64,000 nt of DNA from positions 1,034,058-1,098,057 of the forward strand of contig JABAKD010000008.1 of the NCBI GenBank assembly GCA_012845835.1, in the 5' to 3' direction. The stretch is from Undaria pinnatifida. Taxonomy: Eukaryota > Sar > Phaeophyceae > Laminariales > Alariaceae. Position 1 is the first letter of the stretch. Every line of letters begins with the position of its first letter. The translations under genes and the position numbers were made by a program. A model generated the notes under the pieces. It did no database searches and was not told the origin of the DNA. It worked only from the letters and a program-made list of their open reading frames with translations. Positions 36,501 to 44,408 of the stretch are shown here, piece after piece.

Positions 36501-38368
36501 ATTTTCGCATCCTTTACTATTGATAACGGTTTTTCCATTATCTTGTCGCTGGTTGTTGAAATAGATTGCGTGTATGATCCGTGGCGTGCTGGCGTGTTAA
36601 TGCTTGGTTGTGGAGCTTTGTTTGTGCTGTGTGTTCTATCAGTGCTTGTGAGGTGGAGGATCATAAGCGCTTTTCGTTATTTTTCATGTCTTGATGAGAC
36701 GTGAATGAGCGAGGGTTCCGGCGTACCCGATGGCGTAGTGTCTTTTCTGCTGTGCTGTACCTCGTAGTGTACCTCGTAGTGTACCTGGTAGTGTACCTGG
36801 TAGTGTACCTGGTAGTGTATGCCACTAGTAGAGTAGTGGTGCCGCTATAGTGCCGGTATATGCGAGCCGGAAATAGTACATGATGGCCATATAGCGGCAG
36901 CCGGCGCTACTCCACATACTGCCACTACTTGATCCCATTTGTGTCCCCATCTGTGCCAAGCGATGTCACCGGCACTATTTCGGGCAACCGGCACTACTCA
37001 ACCGCCGCTATACAGGGACCTTTACTGTACCTGGTTCAGAATATGTGGCATGACTCTGTCGATAACTTTTCCGTGCCTACGATTCACCTTGTTCACCCTA
37101 CTATTCACCTGGGGAGAGGTCTGTAGAGAGGCCTGTACGTAAAGGTTCGAAGTCGGGGGCGGTAAGAACGTAAACGCCATTATTGCAGCGATAAAAAGCA
37201 TTCGTGCTCCTACCGTTTATGAAGTGTTCGTGCGCATGTCGATGCAACGAGCCAAGCTTCTGATAACTTGCGTCAGGCACAGCATGAACAGCGGAGCTGT
37301 AACCGTTATTTGCCGGCATCGTACATCAGCAAGAGCAGCAGTACAGCAGTCTCCTCATTTTGCTTCGAGAACATAAACACGAGCGCGCTCGGCCTCTGAC
37401 CGCTGTGGCCCGGCAGCACCAGCATGACCAGTATCGTGCAGGGCGCTGCTGTTAAGGCGCAGGCAGCTATTGGCGGCGAAACTATAGGTCGTGTGTGTTC
37501 CCCCCCCCTTCCCTTCGGGGGGGGCTCTGCTTTCATCCAACGTCGTGGTGATCTTTTACGTATTGATTTCCTTTCCTTTGTTTTCGTTTCGTTTCGTTTC
37601 AGCTTTCATTCCATGTCGTCCTTTTTCTTGCCTTATCAAGTTATCACATATCGTCCTTCTCCACCTCACCATGTCATTCCATATTGTCCCACCCAATCCC
37701 ATCCCAGCTTTTATCGATGACAAAATTCCATATTTTCCCACCCTCCCATTCCATCCCTTTTTAGTTCAATCCCCCCCCCCCCCAGGGCGGAGACGACAAG
37801 CTTCCGCCCCCTTCTCATCCCATACCGTGTCATATACCAGGTACCATCCTATATCGTCCGTTCTCATCCCACCCACCCCACCCCACCCCATCTCAATTTT
37901 CCATTTGCCACCCCACCCCCCCAGGGTGGAGACGACAAGCTTCCGCCCCCTTCGCCGGCCGCGGACACGGGGAGCAGCGGCGTGGCGCCGGGGTTCACGG
38001 TCTCTTCAGCAGCCGAGGAGGAGCATGGCGAGGCTTCTACCACTGAGGTGGGAAGAGAGGGGTCCACAGACCCCACCTACGCCTCCTCCGGCTCCTCCCG
38101 CCCTAACACGGCGGACAAGTACGCGCGCTCGAACGACCACGCGCACGCACCGCACGCGCACAGTCACCCGCACCCTCACCCGCACCTGGCGTACATTTAC
38201 CGGGGACGGGGGGGGGGGGGCACGGCAGGGCGTGAGGATGACGCTGGTGTTGGGTACAACCCCTCCGGCGGCGGCGATGGTAAGGTGAAGGTGGCCGGGG
38301 GAGAGGAAAAGCCGCAAGAGCAGGTGACCTTCCTTGACCTGTCTCCTTTACCCCAGCCAGCTGGCTAG
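26633..38368 (+). CDS. CELF/Bruno-like RNA-binding protein, seven exons, one RRM
   Basis: The joined exons (26633-26767, 27029-27207, 27863-28056, 31084-31227, 33881-33945, 35506-35691, 37925-38368) total 1347 nt, giving 448 residues. All six introns are GT-AG and every phase closes. Residues about 170-250 form an RRM with RNP2 LFVFHI (176-181) and RNP1 RGFGFVSY (215-222). The RRM ends with MNGYQ then KRLKVQ, as in the third RRM of CELF/Bruno proteins. That family binds U/GU-rich RNA and controls splicing, translation and decay; this role is inferred here. The N-terminal 169 residues are Gly/Pro/Gln/Ala-rich. The C-terminal 147 residues (exon 7) are Ser/Glu/Gly-rich with a His-rich HPHPHPH run. 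Usual CELF proteins carry three RRMs; the first two are not seen. An in-frame stop at 26540-26542 supports the ATG at 26633, but an acceptor-like AG near 26608 leaves room for an upstream spliced exon. Confidence 0.9.
27029..27207 (+). CDS. CELF-like gene, exon 2
   Basis: The acceptor is cctacag|CAGCAGCAG, phase 0, so the exon opens with a Gln run ([14 protein letters not shown]). Three CAG triplets after the acceptor create possible NAGNAG-type slippage by one or more glutamines. The exon ends GGCGG|gtgagc, phase 2. The content is Gly/Pro/Thr-rich linker with no domain. Confidence 0.8.
27512..27553 (+). repeat. (CTG)n microsatellite in intron 2
   Basis: About 14 CTG units with one TCTG interruption lie within intron 2 of the CELF-like gene. 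Confidence 0.9.
27863..28056 (+). CDS. CELF-like gene, exon 3
   Basis: The acceptor actctcag|C completes the split glycine from exon 2. It encodes a Tyr/Pro/Gly-rich linker ([18 protein letters not shown]) and then a glycine-rich run encoded by G-tracts. The donor TATG|gtgagg at 28057 is phase 1. A second, identical donor lies exactly 12 nt downstream (28069) because of a perfect 12-bp tandem repeat at 28051-28074. Its use would add four residues in frame. Confidence 0.82.
28051..28074 (+). repeat. 12-bp tandem duplication creating twin splice donors
   Basis: Two perfect copies of tttatggtgagg span the exon 3 / intron 3 junction. Each copy holds the same tatg|gtgagg donor, 12 nt apart and in frame. 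Confidence 0.85.
29531..30037 (-). other. Open frame inside intron 3, opposite strand
   Basis: A 168-codon minus-strand frame crosses a G-tract. Its middle ([17 protein letters not shown], then [17 protein letters not shown]) has a natural-looking charged composition. No family is recognised. It may be a remnant of an inserted element or a chance frame. Confidence 0.2.
31084..31227 (+). CDS. CELF-like gene, exon 4 (RRM first half)
   Basis: The acceptor ctggtgcag|GG is phase 1. It encodes [16 protein letters not shown] and then the first helix and beta strands of an RRM, ending in [12 protein letters not shown]2 (LFVFHI) is complete. The donor TTCG|gtgagg splits the central glycine of RNP1. 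This is the most diagnostic exon in the window. Confidence 0.95.
32614..32835 (+). repeat. Dispersed repeat family B, copy in intron 4
   Basis: It is closely similar to 2678-2893. Shared blocks include tcaatcctttctttct, caacgacatcag, gtgtccgtgctgattctt, gagataccagtacaaatt and the end block agcgtaccgggta...aagccagac. A shorter related block is at 31405-31500. Confidence 0.8.
33602..33819 (+). repeat. Tandem duplication (109-bp unit) upstream of exon 5
   Basis: The block starting cttagcatgtttgtgggctg at 33602 is repeated almost exactly from 33711. Both copies contain a pyrimidine-rich cttgcctgcag acceptor-like site. The real exon 5 acceptor at 33880 lies about 60 bp after the second copy. Confidence 0.85.
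33881..33945 (+). CDS. CELF-like gene, exon 5 (RRM second half)
   Basis: The acceptor is cctctgcag|GA; with the G of exon 4 it restores RNP1 as RGFGFVSY. The exon encodes [19 protein letters not shown] plus GYQ and ends CAG|gtacat, phase 0. At 65 nt, skipping it would shift the frame and remove the second half of the RRM. A 109-bp tandem duplication lies just upstream of its acceptor. Confidence 0.95.
35506..35691 (+). CDS. CELF-like gene, exon 6 (RRM end and basic tail)
   Basis: The acceptor is ataaaccag|ATCGAAC, phase 0. The exon encodes [19 protein letters not shown], the last RRM strand plus the basic tail typical of CELF RRM3, then a Pro/Ala/Gln/His-rich linker ending SALRHHP. The donor CACCCG|gtgagt is strong. 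An earlier gtatgt inside the exon (35560) could act as an internal donor but would drop well-formed coding sequence. Confidence 0.9.
35787..36375 (+). repeat. Intron 6 copies of the exon 6 3' end
   Basis: Two segments, 35787-35872 and 36265-36375, share a block (cccgtggcatgt / cccatggggtgt, then ttacttgcagtgtttt) with each other and end in copies of the exon 6 terminus (caggcaccacccgg). The second also carries ttctgccgcggcacaact, matching exon 6 at 35654 onward. The first retains a full acceptor and a gtgagt donor; in the second the donor is mutated to gcgag. Confidence 0.8.
37776..37822 (+). repeat. Duplicate of the exon 7 acceptor and exon start
   Basis: A C-tract, cag and ggcggagacgacaagctt are repeated 139 bp upstream of the true exon 7 start, with one difference (ggc for ggt) in the first 36 exonic bases. 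Confidence 0.85.
37925..38368 (+). CDS. CELF-like gene, exon 7 (terminal coding exon)
   Basis: The acceptor follows a C-rich tract (cccccag|GGTGGAGAC), phase 0. It encodes [16 protein letters not shown], an acidic Ser/Thr-rich stretch, a His-rich [16 protein letters not shown] segment, a glycine run encoded by ten consecutive G bases, and ends [12 protein letters not shown] before TAG at 38366. No domain is recognised. The G-rich 3' flank (38375-38462) follows directly. A near copy of the acceptor and first 36 nt lies 139 bp upstream. Confidence 0.85.
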   Translation, partial: GGDDKLPPPSPAADTGSSGVAPGFTVSSAAEEEHGEASTTEVGREGSTDPTYASSGSSRPNTADKYARSNDHAHAPHAHSHPHPHPHLAYIYRGRGGGGTAGREDDAGVGYNPSGGGDGKVKVAGGEEKPQEQVTFLDLSPLPQPAG

Positions 38369-38374
38369 ACCAGG

Positions 38375-38462
38375 GAGGGGGGGGGGAGGGGGGGCGTGCG
38401 TGCGGGGCTTGTTTTGGAGGTTTGTTAGACGTGGGTTGTTTTTGAGGGGGGGGGGGCGGGGG
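38375..38462 (+). repeat. G-rich 3' flank of the CELF-like gene
   Basis: Runs of 6 to 10 G interrupted by A, C or T, starting within 10 bp of the stop codon and probably inside the 3' UTR. G-quadruplex formation is plausible. Confidence 0.6.
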
Positions 38463-39157
38463 GATTTGTTGGGGTTGCAGGGCATGGGGTGCATTTTTGT
38501 TTTTACGGGGAGGGGAGCAGGTATGTTGGACGAGATGGAGGAGGAGATGGGCGGTTTGGTTGCTCCGCTAAACTGAAAAAAGAGCCTTGCAGATGTGACC
38601 CTATTGGGCATCGAATCTTATTGTTGGCCGGCCGTGCCTGTCTTACCAAGTGTCTTACGAAGTTATTTAGCGTTTCGTTGCAGAGTTGTTGCGCCAAAAA
38701 TGCGGGGACATGAAATATAGATGTAAATCTCATTGTATGTACTGACAATGAAGGTGGGTCCAATGGCACCGCGCCCGAAATTGCAGTGCCCTTCCTATAA
38801 TATAGCGCTTCGTTTTTGGATGCGGTATAGCAGTACCGGTATTGATTAACACCACGTATGTCACCTTGATGGTTATTCGCATGTATCGCTCTTGCACCTT
38901 CTTTGAAGCAATGCGAGCAGTTGGCAATATGTAGTTGGTCTGACGTCCCCGGGCGTCGCAATTTTTACACGTGTGGACATACACTAATCTAGTCGGATGA
39001 CATACCTGGTACTGCATACTCAAGCAAAGTCGCACGATCTTTCATACAGTGGGTAACACTTGAAACCAAAACGAAAATAGAATACCCCCCGCCCCCGATG
39101 AAAGACTACCGATCTACTTGGAGTACTATCATACTATTTGTGCAGAACTGCGGCGTA
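38463..39157. other. Intergenic, no gene recognised
   Basis: Between the two plus-strand genes. No supported exon; one taccaggta-type motif at 39003. Confidence 0.4.
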
Positions 39158-39325
39158 GTACCCGATTTAAGAGAACGTTTAAAAGCCCCTCGGAAGATGA
39201 CTCAAAACCGATATGATACAGTAGCAAGGCCAGTGGTACACCTCTTACACATATCATATTGGCTGCTGTATCATATCGGTTTTGAGCAAGCTTCACAAGA
39301 CGTGACAAGCCGATTTGACCTCGCT
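39158..39325 (+). repeat. Family I repeat with a perfect 21-bp hairpin
   Basis: Its ends (gtacccgatttaagag; cacaagacgtgacaagccga) match the copy at 40515-40655. Inside, 39201-39221 and 39266-39286 are exact reverse complements (first bases ctcaaaaccgat), with a 44-nt loop. Confidence 0.8.
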
Positions 39326-39953
39326 TATGTTCGTTTTACAGTACTATCGCTGACGCTCTTGAACAGGTTACTCGACTGCAATAACATTAGTATACACACA
39401 GTCCCAGGAACAGTATTGTACATGTGGGTAGTACGTGACAACTTGCCTGCGCTGCCTCATCCTTCTATCGCCATATCCCAGGCAAACCGTGAAATATTGT
39501 GCCCGTCATGACGTCCCTTGCTGTGCTGTGCTTGCTATGCTATGTCGTCAACCTGCCTCGGTATATCGTACAACATGCATGACAACACGCCCACCTCCTC
39601 CAAACCATCTCCGAGCTGAAATTGTCATGGACTTCGTCGACAACGCGGAGAGCGTAAATGCCGAGCGAGCTGACGTGTTTCGTTGTTTGTGTCTCCCTTG
39701 ATGTGGAGAAGATTGTCCTGAAAAATGATGGCAGGGTTTGCGTGCATTATCTTCGTAATATTAGGTCCATAGGCCGCGAGCCATTCCGGCGGTAAGATAT
39801 CTTGCGACCTTTTCGGCTTATGCGAACGAATCTCCGGCTGGCGTTATCTCATTTGTTATAGGATATACTCCGCCACTCATTCCGCCGTCAAGATATTCTA
39901 CCCCCTACCGCTTATGCTGACGAAACTTGCGCAAACGAATACCTTTCCGGTAG

Positions 39954-40185
39954 GATCAGTCTGGCTACCGCGGGCGAGATGACGGCGCCTACCTCGGAGC
40001 GGCTCCCGCAGCGAGTGTTGGCGGGCGCGCTGCTAGCCCCGACCCGAAGGGTGGAGTGTCTCGGGCTAGGTCGTCTAGCCCCAACGCCGCGGCGGCGAGT
40101 GCTGCTGTGGCGGCTAGCGCTGCGGCAGCGGCTGCCCTGCCCCACAAGTCTCTGGAACACGCCATGCAGACCAAGCTCACGATCG
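39954..40185 (+). CDS. Uncharacterised gene, Ala-rich exon
   Basis: The acceptor is ctttccggtag|GATCAG. The frame reads DQSGYRGRDDGAYLGAAPAA, a Ser/Arg segment, a run of about 20 mostly Ala residues, then LPHKSLEHAMQTKLTI. The donor ATCG|gtgagg is strong, phase 1. It is GC-rich against AT-richer flanks, as in the neighbouring gene's exons. Confidence 0.55.
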
Positions 40186-43100
40186 GTGAGGGATGATGGG
40201 TGAGGCTCGGTACTAGTAGCCACATAAAATAGGTCGGTCACGGATGAGGTAGGGTAAGGGTTAATAGGGTAACGGTGTGATAAGGCAGGGTACGGCAGGG
40301 TAGGGTAGGAAGCGGTAGCAAGAGTACGGTGGGCGAGACTGCTTGAAAACATATCAATATTTCAATCACCAAAAGCTAGGTGTAAGCGTGGTTTCGATTC
40401 GAGCCCACCCGGCTCACGGCACCCATACGGCAGATTTAACAGCGGTAGGTACATAACCTAGGTCGGTTGCATTGTGCGATCGGATGATGGGTGGCAAGCA
40501 GTAGGCACAGCGAGGTACCCGATTTAAGAGCCCCTCGGAACAGGCCGGTGTTGCCGCTATTACCTCCGTGCCGCTCTGATGTCAGATTGGATATAATACA
40601 CTAGGTAGGTTTTAGTGTAGGCGTCACAAGGCGTGACACGCCGATTGACTGCTCTTAACCCCTTCTACAACTGGATCCCCTTTTTTTGGGACAATCGCTT
40701 GAAAGTTGTGTATGGAGTTGTTATGGGTATCTAAAGTCCGTTTTCTTATGAGCATGGACGCTCCCGAATCGGCAACCTCACTGTACAGGGTCTGCTGTAG
40801 GTCTATTTTGGCCTGTACGATCGGCCAGGGATGATGGGTGGGCCGTGGTGGGTATTGTTCAACTCGAAACAGAAGTGTAAGGGCCGTTTTTGGTTGGTAT
40901 CATTCATCAAAATCGGTCGGTATGTTTCTGTTCGAGTGGTCACAGTACATCGGTTGGAGTGCGGGGTGGATCGATTTGAGGGATTGCGTTGGCAAGGGCT
41001 CCAGCTTTCGTTGCTGCAACGTTGTGCTCCGAGTGTATTGTTCATGGGTAACTGTTGCTTGGAGCCAGGGCGGGCGGCCCGAATGTTTTTTGGAGTTGTG
41101 CAGCTATGGTTGGATGTCATGCCTTTTGGGCCAGACAATGGCGGAGTCTCATGGTAGAGCGTCCGGGCGTTCGTGTGTCGCGCCGCGTAGCTGTCATGCA
41201 AACAATAGCACAGAGTACCGGCCCTCCGGTAATTTACTGCTGTATTGGCTTTAGGTTAGATTTCTTACTTTAGAAAGCGTGTCCCCTGCACTAACTTCAG
41301 TATTACGGCTGATTTATGTATTATTTCCCCATGATGTTCAGGCTAAATTTCTCGTGGGCTCTTTCTCATTTGACGGCCGATAGTGTAAATTCATGCACTT
41401 TAGCTACAACAGAAGTGTCGTCTTCAATGGCTACAGCAGTGTGATATCTACAATATCTACAACAGCTGCCACGATACGTGCGAATTTACATACAGCTACA
41501 ACTGCAGTACCTACAGTAGGTACAGCACTATCTATAATACAGCAGTTGGCATCCCCTTTCCATTCTCTCGAGACCTCCGTGAAGGGGACGCTTCCAGGCC
41601 GAGCCCCCCGCCAATATCACAAGGTAGCTGGCTCAGACCTGTGACTGACCTCTCGAGAAGTTGTTAATTCCAAGCAAATGGAACTTTTCGATTTTAGGAA
41701 GATTTGCCCGACGTTCAACAGTACTTTTTTTTTTGTTGCTTGAAGCGTACGACGACTACCAACGCACGTAAGATGATACGAAGTAGTTGATGACAGTTGC
41801 TAATGTCCTGCTGCGCGAGTTCCTAGCGCCAGCTACACTGTAATACGGTATCAGGTGTATTGGTATTGACGCCACATCCTTCTCTTTGTCGTCGTTGGGC
41901 TTATTTTGTGCCCCTCTCTCACGAGAAAAATAGTTAAAAATCATGCTTATTGTTTGTAGGGTATGGTACAATTTTGGAGTCAAGTGTGTTTAGTATACAT
42001 TCTCTGGAGTGTTTAGTACTGCTTGTAGGGTATATGCTATCAATCGTTTATTAATTGTAGGGCATATGCTGTGGAGTAGCCGGGTACCAAACTTCGTTGT
42101 TGGCGTTGTTGGTACTACTCGTGTAGGTACCCGGGCGCGTTCAAAGTATGCGTAGTGTACCGTATTAAAACACCTTAAATTTAAGTCGTTGGTAGATGTA
42201 TTTTTAAAGAACATTTTTCTTCTCTTTTTTGCGCTTGCCCTCCTCTGGTGTCCATTCTCTTGTGTATATTATACCTGATACAAGGTAATATATTGTACAT
42301 TTTTGACGCCATCTCTGTCCCTGCTCGTCCGTATCCTTTGGTGTCCTCCTCTCTCGACAAAATATCATTGTGTATGTATTTTTGACGTGTTCTTGTCTTC
42401 CGTTTCGTCCGTGCGGCTGGTCTCACGACAATTTGTTGTTCTTGTTTTCGCCGCCATTTTCCCACCCCTTTTCGTCCTTGCGCTTCGTTCATGTCCTTTC
42501 TGTTATATACGATAAATTGTTCTATATTTTTGACGTTATCTCCCTATCCTTTTCGTCGTGTCCCTTATTTCTTGTCCTTCCTCGCTGCTCTGTGCTGATT
42601 TTGGTGTGTCGTGCGTGGCGCCTGTAGGTGGCAACGGAAGCCCGCCAGCGTCGGCCCAGCCCTCGTGAGATTGTTGGGTCGCGAGGAAGTCTCTGACGGG
42701 GCGAAACAAGCTGTTATCCCCGGCAGGGGCCGTGATGTGGTGACAGGGTCGAGGATAAAGGTCAACAACCCTAGTCCGCATTCACACTCTTCGCTTGCGA
42801 TTGTTGGTGTGCCTTGTGTGCAGTATTGTTGAGAGTTTTACTTTGGTGTGGGGAGGGAGGGGGGGGTCGGCCGGCGCCGTGTGTGAGCAAACAACAAATT
42901 TCCTTTTTGCCGTTGTTTCCCCCGTGACGCCCCTTCCATGCCCCCCACCAAAGTGTCGTGGGCTCGCCCTCAGTCTAGGAAGGGTGGTGGATGGGATGGT
43001 GGTGGTGACATTGGTGGTGATGATTTGAAATCGCGGGAGGGCAGAGGGAGAGGTGGGGGGGCGGAAGGGAGGAGGCAGTCCTTCCTGGCGTGGTGAGGGG

Positions 43101-44408
43101 GGCGCGGAAATTGTGCACCCTCGCGTTGGCGCATGTGCTGAACGTGCGGTAGGGCCAAAAATAGTTTTGGCTTTTTTCTCCCGGCGTGAAAAGACCGCCT
43201 GTTTCTTGACGTGCTTGTAGCTTTCTGGCGCTCCAGGAATGTTGTGTTTTCCCAGCCGGCGCGTCTCTCGTAGATGGGCTTGGCTAGGTCGATGGGTGTG
43301 ATGTTTCGGGGGTAGAAGGCCAAGATAAAGCCACAGATGAAGTAAGCAGCAATTGGGGCGAGGTTCTCCCGAGTGGAGGTGACCCCTCGCGAGCTGCAAT
43401 TTTGGCTCGGGGCGGTCGATGTTTCGAGTGTCTCTTGACAGGCGTTTGTTCTTGGTGCGATGGTGCGATGGTTTGCGCCGGTACGATGGTGCGATGGTTT
43501 GCGCCGGTTTGCGCCGGTACGATGGCGAAGTGTGGTGTGTTGCAGTTTTCTTATTCTTGATTTTGCGGTATGTACTCCCGCGGCAGCTATATCAAGGTTT
43601 GCGGGTTGTGTGAGGGGCTGCCGTTTGGCATGCGGTAATCAGAGGGTTTGGGGGGAAAAGCGGGCCGAGGGGTGGATGGGGGGGAAAACGGAGGAGAGGG
43701 GGGGGGGGGGGGGGGGGGGGGTGATTTGGGAGGGTTGGGTGGGTGGTTTTGGGTGGTTTGGGTGGGTGGTTTTGGGAGGGGGGGGGGGGGGAAACGAGGG
43801 TGGGGGGGGTGCAGGAATATGCAGCAACCGTTCAACGGGTGAGGTGGGTAAGGGTAGTGAGATCCAGGGTGGAGATGCGGGATTTGGCAGGAAGTTTGAT
43901 CGGGGTGTTTCCTTGCCTTTTTTATATTTTTGCGTGTGGTATGGATTTTTCGGGCCCTTTCCGGTTGCGAGTTTCCTGTTTTGTTTGGCTTTTGAAATGA
44001 ATTTGAGTACGAGTAGAGTGCGGGAAGAAGCAGGCTAGCCCATTTTTCTACCGTGGCAACGTGTACCGTGGCAACGTGTACCGTCACAACCCGCCGGGGG
44101 AAGTGCGAGAGGAACGCAAAAGAAACGGTACGTGCCAAGTGTGCGTGGGCGGCCCGAATCGTCCCGTTTGAGTTCGCTCTTCCCGTTATTCCGTGCGCCT
44201 TTGAAAATCCTTTGAGGGTACACCTTGGAAGGTACGGCGCGCCATGCACCGGTTTTGTATGTGTTGTATTAGCGTGTTGGCCATTGAAGAGTGAGGGACG
44301 ATGCGATGAGGGGGGGTTCAGGAGGCGCCGCGCGATGGTCGGATGTCGGTGTGTCGTGATTACGGGGGATTGCCGATGGAAGGTTTGGTTGCGTTGGAAA
44401 AAAAGTTG
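39954..44408 (+). CDS. Predicted uncharacterised gene, at least four exons
   Basis: Exons 39954-40185, 42628-42664, 44039-44127 and 44311-44408 join with matching phases (1, 2, 1) into 152 codons with no stop. The first exon is Ala/Ser/Pro/Gly-rich and ends SLEHAMQTKLTI. The third encodes two copies of YRGNV followed by YRHNPPGEVREERKRN. The fourth encodes SVCRDYGGLPMEGLVALEKK and L, then a gtgagt donor. No family is recognised. The start and last exons are uncertain: ATG at 39627 (MDFVDNAES, donor gtaaat at 39654) is a possible first exon in the right phase, and ctgcag|CTGAACTAG near 44560 would be a very short last exon. The minus strand of the 42665-44038 intron carries another candidate exon. 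Confidence 0.5.
40515..40655 (+). repeat. Family I repeat, second copy
   Basis: Shares tacccgatttaagag, gcccctcggaa and cacaaggcgtgacacgccga with 39158-39325 but has a different interior without the hairpin. It lies in the large intron after 40185. Confidence 0.7.
42628..42664 (+). CDS. Uncharacterised gene, 37-nt exon
   Basis: The acceptor is gcgcctgtag|GT and the donor CCCTC|gtgaga. It reads GNGSPPASAQPS when joined to the neighbouring exons. Phase 1 in and phase 2 out match the flanking exons exactly. This is the main reason to accept so small an exon. Confidence 0.45.
43211..43393 (-). CDS. Candidate minus-strand exon with a membrane-like segment
   Basis: After a ttgcag acceptor the minus frame reads SRGVTSTRENLAPIAAYFIC, then GFILAFYPRN, ITPIDLAKPIYERRAGWENT and TFLERQK. 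PIAAYFICGFILAFY could be a short transmembrane helix followed by a basic tail. The frame also stays open upstream of the acceptor, to about 43500. Beyond ERQK a neighbouring frame (ESYKHVKKQAVFSRREKK) reads better, hinting at a frameshift or an unseen splice. No family is recognised. It lies wholly inside an intron of the plus-strand gene. Confidence 0.3.
43698..43721 (+). repeat. G24 homopolymer
   Basis: 24 uninterrupted G bases, followed by more G runs to 43810, in an intron of the uncharacterised gene. Confidence 0.95.
44039..44127 (+). CDS. Uncharacterised gene, YRGNV-repeat exon
   Basis: The acceptor is aggctag|C. It reads PFFYRGNVYRGNVYRHNPPG then EVREERKRN. The pentapeptide repeat comes from a perfect 15-bp tandem repeat (taccgtggcaacgtg). 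The donor AACG|gtacgt is strong, phase 1. An alternative acceptor 5 bp upstream (gcag|GCTAGC) gives a phase-0 start. Confidence 0.5.
44311..44408 (+). CDS. Uncharacterised gene, exon ending EKKL
   Basis: It reads GVQEAPRDGRMSVCRDYGGL then PMEGLVALEKKL, with donor TTG|gtgagt. The phase-consistent acceptor is gcgatgag|GG, which has a poor pyrimidine tract. A better-looking gttcag|GAG at 44321 would break phase with the previous exon. Confidence 0.45.

Noticed and set aside
37491-38288. 265-codon plus frame overlapping exon 7
   Set aside because: It is a different frame from the splice-consistent exon 7. Its Pro/Thr/Arg content comes from C-rich intron and out-of-frame exon sequence.
43587-44249. 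220-codon minus frame
   Set aside because: Its length comes from poly-Pro encoded by the G24 and other G tracts on the opposite strand.
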